Source: an uncultured Fibrobacter sp. | GTDB lineage: Bacteria > Fibrobacterota > Fibrobacteria > Fibrobacterales > Fibrobacteraceae | Reading direction: 5' to 3' | Length of the DNA stretch: 16,403 nt | Assembly: GCA_947306025.1 (NCBI GenBank) | Contig: CAMZFJ010000012.1 | Coordinates: 1 to 16,403 of the forward strand | In this document: in pieces, positions 14,346 to 16,403 of the stretch | Position numbering within the stretch: the first letter of the stretch is position 1 | Layout: each line of letters begins with the position of its first letter | Position numbers and translations under genes: made by a program | The notes under the pieces: model-generated | Database searches by the model: none | The model's input: only the letters and a program-made list of their open reading frames with translations | Told to the model about the DNA's origin: nothing

Positions 14346-15737
14346 TTAGTATTCACCTGTGGCTTGGAGCAATGCGTTGTAGGCGTCATTCCAGTTGAGC
14401 ACCGCTTGCATGTAGTCCACTTTTGCTTCGCGAAGTTTCACGTTTGCATCAAGCAGGTTGATTTGTGTTTCGCGGCCAATTTTGTAAGCAGCTTCGGTCA
14501 TATCGTAATTGCGGGTTGCCAAGTCGACTTGACGCTTTTGAATGCCGAGCTGAGTTTGTGCATCTTCGAGTGTATTGGCGCAAGATTCGATTTGAATGCG
14601 GAAACCGCGTTCTGCATTTTCGCGTGCAATCTGTGCAGAGCGGAGAGTGGACTTTGCTTGGACAACACCTTCTTGGGACTGGAAACCTTTGAAAAGGTTC
14701 ATAGTCAATTTAAGGCCTACAAATTTGTTCAATTTGCTCCACTTTGGGGCGTCCCACTTGTAGAATTCGTTTTGATTGTTGCTGTAGACGATTCCGCCAT
14801 ACAGGGCTACTGTCGGCTTGTATTCGGCTTCGGCAATGTCGATTTTGTTAGCTTCGATATCTTCTTTTGTCTTGAGAAGTGCGATTTCTTTACGACGCTG
14901 CAAAACATTGCTCATAGCCGTGTCTGGATAAGGCAAATTGGATTCGGGGCTACGGAGTTCTCCAGAGAATTCTACATTAGAGTCCCAATCAAGGCCCATG
15001 GTGCTCAAAAGGTTGTTTCTTGCAAGAATGCGGTCTTTTTTTGTTTTTTCGTACTTGGATTTGAGACCTTCAAGAGCGAGTTCTGCACGAATTTGATCGA
15101 GCTCTTTACCCGTGCCGCTAATAACGCTCTGCTTTGCAAGTTCTACGTTGGCTTCGGTCAACTTGATGTTTTCTTCGAGAATCGTTATGGAAGAATCCAT
15201 GAAGAGCAAGTTATTAAAGGCTTTTTCGACATCGTAGCGGACGCTGGATTTTTTGTCTGCAAGTTGTGTTTCGGCGAGGAGCTTATAGCCTTTTGCGATG
15301 TTGATACCTGTACCGATTTGGCCTGCTGCGTAGAGCACTTGCGAAACCGTAAGGCTTACGGAAGATTGCCAAGGGTAAGCTTGGGCTTTCATTGCATTGG
15401 ATAAACCATCAAGAGTGGGGGCTGCAACTTTTTTGTCGAATTTGTTGGCTCCCATAGAAGTGTCATTGGCTGCATCAGCTATTGGGGTGCCGAACGTTAC
15501 GTCATCACGTCCCAAAAGCCATTTGATATCGGCGTTCAAGTCAACTTGTGGGTAAGCTGCACCATAACCGCCATCTACTGCGGAAGATGCTTTAACGAGG
15601 TCTTCTTCAGCAGATTTGATATCGGCTGAGTTTTCCATGGCGGTCTGAACCGCTTCTTCTCGGGTGTAGGTTTTTGCCGAGGCTGGTACAATCAACCCTA
15701 ACGCTAGGGCAGAAAGGACTAAAAATTTCCTTGACAT
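14346..15737 (-). CDS. TolC-family outer-membrane efflux protein
   Basis: This is the outer-membrane channel of the tripartite pump. The mature protein is predicted to be mostly long alpha-helices with two internal repeats, as in TolC/OprM trimers that form the periplasmic tunnel and outer-membrane barrel. The 463-residue protein has a signal peptide MSRKFLVLSALALGLIVPAS ending in ASA before Lys22. An N-terminal TREEAVQTAMENSADIKSAE (25-44) and a C-terminal VDYMQAVLNWNDAYNALLQA (about 440-459) are typical first and last helices of outer-membrane efflux proteins. The start is the ATG at 15737 because AGGAGA lies 4 nt upstream and the signal peptide begins there; a longer frame to 15785 would add 16 residues and destroy the signal. 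It is first in the operon. Confidence 0.92.
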   Translation of the reverse strand: MSRKFLVLSALALGLIVPASAKTYTREEAVQTAMENSADIKSAEEDLVKASSAVDGGYGAAYPQVDLNADIKWLLGRDDVTFGTPIADAANDTSMGANKFDKKVAAPTLDGLSNAMKAQAYPWQSSVSLTVSQVLYAAGQIGTGINIAKGYKLLAETQLADKKSSVRYDVEKAFNNLLFMDSSITILEENIKLTEANVELAKQSVISGTGKELDQIRAELALEGLKSKYEKTKKDRILARNNLLSTMGLDWDSNVEFSGELRSPESNLPYPDTAMSNVLQRRKEIALLKTKEDIEANKIDIAEAEYKPTVALYGGIVYSNNQNEFYKWDAPKWSKLNKFVGLKLTMNLFKGFQSQEGVVQAKSTLRSAQIARENAERGFRIQIESCANTLEDAQTQLGIQKRQVDLATRNYDMTEAAYKIGRETQINLLDANVKLREAKVDYMQAVLNWNDAYNALLQATGEY

Positions 15738-15745
15738 TCGTTCTC

Positions 15746-15760
15746 CTAATACATTATTAG
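15746..15760. promoter_or_regulatory. Dyad overlapping the Shine-Dalgarno of the efflux operon
   Basis: CTAATA-CAT-TATTAG is a perfect 6-3-6 inverted repeat. Its operon-proximal edge overlaps the first bases of the AGGAGA Shine-Dalgarno of the tolC-like gene (TCTCCT on the + strand, 15742-15747). It could be a repressor operator or a weak RNA hairpin that limits translation. The leader back to the upstream terminator is only about 35 bp, so the operon promoter must lie here or overlap the terminator. Confidence 0.45.
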
Positions 15761-15772
15761 CTTGCCAAATGT

Positions 15773-15804
15773 AAAAAAAAAGCACCCTTTCTATAAGGGT
15801 GGCT
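15773..15804 (-). terminator. Rho-independent terminator downstream of ybaB
   Basis: AGCACCCTT (15781-15789) pairs with AAGGGTGGCT (15795-15804) with one bulged base. On the minus strand it is followed by a run of nine T (A on the + strand, 15773-15781). T residues on the other flank (15804-15809) make it partly bidirectional. It separates ybaB from the efflux operon. Confidence 0.85.
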
Positions 15805-15823
15805 TTTTTGGAAATTGATGAAG

Positions 15824-15860
15824 CGCAAATTTTAGGGGATGAAATGCAGCAAAATTTGCG
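15824..15860. repeat. 10-bp inverted repeat in the ybaB 3' region
   Basis: CGCAAATTTT (15824-15833) and AAAATTTGCG (15851-15860) are perfectly complementary, with a 17-nt spacer. It sits between the ybaB stop and the terminator. It could be an RNA stem protecting the 3' end or a protein-binding site. Function is unknown. Confidence 0.4.
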
Positions 15861-15874
15861 AAATTTGATGAAAA

Positions 15875-16183
15875 TTACATCAAACCGGGGATTTTCATGC
15901 CGCCTGTGATGTCAGAAATGCTGGACTGGGTGGCGTCATCTTTTTTCTTGACGGCAGAGTTGACTGCAGCCATGATGAGGTCTTCGAGAGCTTCGACATC
16001 GTCCTTGTCGACGGCATCGGGATTGATCTTGACCATCGTGAGCACGCCCTTTCCGTTCATGGCGACCTTCACCATTCCGCCACCTGCTTCGGCGTCAAAG
16101 CTCTGTGCCTTGAGGTCGTTTTGTGCCTTAAGCATCTTGCTCTGCATTTTCTGAAGGTCCTTAAGCATTTTGCTCATGTCCAT
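15875..16183 (-). CDS. ybaB: YbaB/EbfC-family nucleoid-associated protein
   Basis: The 102-residue protein matches the family in length and layout: an N-terminal helix rich in Met, Lys and Gln (MSKMLKDLQKMQSKMLKAQN, 3-22), a central beta region with GGGMVKVAMNGKGVLTMVKI, then PDAVDKDDVEALEDLIMAAV and a Gly/Pro-rich tail ending MKIPGLM. Family members form dimers that bind DNA and are often encoded beside dnaX and recR; that neighbourhood would lie beyond the right edge, which I cannot see. GAGGA lies 7 nt before the ATG. A TATAAT reads leftward at 16239-16234, about 50 nt upstream, as its probable -10. Terminated by the hairpin at 15773-15804. Confidence 0.93.
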   Translation of the reverse strand: MDMSKMLKDLQKMQSKMLKAQNDLKAQSFDAEAGGGMVKVAMNGKGVLTMVKINPDAVDKDDVEALEDLIMAAVNSAVKKKDDATQSSISDITGGMKIPGLM

Positions 16184-16233
16184 GAAAGTATCCTCGTTTT
16201 TTTAAATGGTTTGTTTATGATTTTTCTATGGTA

Positions 16234-16239
16234 ATTATA
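16234..16239 (-). promoter_or_regulatory. Probable -10 element of ybaB
   Basis: A consensus TATAAT reads on the minus strand, 50 nt before the ybaB ATG. I see no convincing -35 at standard distance; TTCACA lies 14 bp upstream, which is too close. Confidence 0.45.
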
Positions 16240-16261
16240 GAATATTTTGCAGTTGTGAAGT

Positions 16262-16403
16262 ATGGGTTAGTAGACAGTAGGAAGTGGTTGGTAAACAGTG
16301 GTTAGTGGTTAGGGATTAGGCGATAAAATCGCAGTTTAATTCGACCCTTCGGCACGCTCAGGGACCTTAACAAGGTTGGTGAGCTTGTCGAACCACCTAA
16401 AAC
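16262..16403. repeat. Composite repeat element, cut by the window edge
   Basis: A degenerate GTGGTTAG/TTAGG tract (16262-16320) is followed by a GCGAT-AAA-ATCGC hairpin (16320-16332). Next is a nested palindrome: TTCGAC (16340-16345) with GTCGAA (16387-16392), GCTCA with TGAGC, and ACCTT-AAC-AAGGT at the centre (16364-16376). The element ends in CCTAAAAC at the window edge. The TTAGG start and CCTAAAAC end match the arms of the element at 8418-8538. I see no gene here. Confidence 0.65.

Noticed and set aside
13252..15404. Long + strand open frames (up to 365 and 346 codons) opposite the adaptor and tolC-like genes
   Set aside because: Both lie antisense to well-supported genes; their products are rich in Phe, Cys, Asp and His without motifs, as expected of shadow frames.

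Overview
The window is chromosomal DNA from a Gram-negative bacterium. A complete tripartite efflux operon (outer-membrane factor, lipoprotein adaptor, RND pump), an outer-membrane-style lipoprotein and murB indicate a diderm. Moderate GC, the house style of the proteins and the short intergenic repeats rich in TTAGG or TCATCCTGA resemble Fibrobacter (Fibrobacterota, FCB group). That assignment is inference from memory, not a database match.

Layout, left to right. (1) 2-1051 (+): the 3' part of an Ala/Lys-rich TPR protein, ended by a strong hairpin terminator. (2) 1247-4120 (-): an rlmI-like 23S rRNA m5C methyltransferase followed, after its own terminator, by an FGGY sugar kinase resembling xylulokinase. 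(3) 4276-6272 (+): a FecR-domain putative lipoprotein with an unrecognised C-terminal half, then a small VanZ-like membrane protein. (4) 6300-7235 (-) murB and 7263-8417 (+) a short CHC2 zinc-finger/TOPRIM primase-like protein, with start codons only 27 bp apart. (5) 8533-9855 (-): a solitary GspE/PilB-type secretion or pilus ATPase. (6) 10100-15737 (-): a tolC-like, HlyD-like, RND pump operon with good Shine-Dalgarno sites, gaps of 23 and 20 bp and a strong terminator. (7) 15875-16183 (-): ybaB/ebfC, also with a terminator.

Most genes are ordinary housekeeping or envelope functions. I see no CRISPR array, no RNA gene, no insertion sequence with a transposase and no obvious defence island. 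I did not find a clear new multi-gene system. The items most worth a second look are: the RND pump, which lacks the usual membrane-embedded aspartates; the murB/primase divergent pair, whose geometry suggests very short-leader or leaderless transcripts; a recurring TA-rich hexamer 6-9 nt before the start codons of the genes without a Shine-Dalgarno; the standalone primase-like protein; and a set of modular palindromic repeats that fill the intergenic gaps.

Most initiation sites were moved inward from the longest possible reading frame, using Shine-Dalgarno position, signal peptides or family N-termini; each case is explained in its entry.
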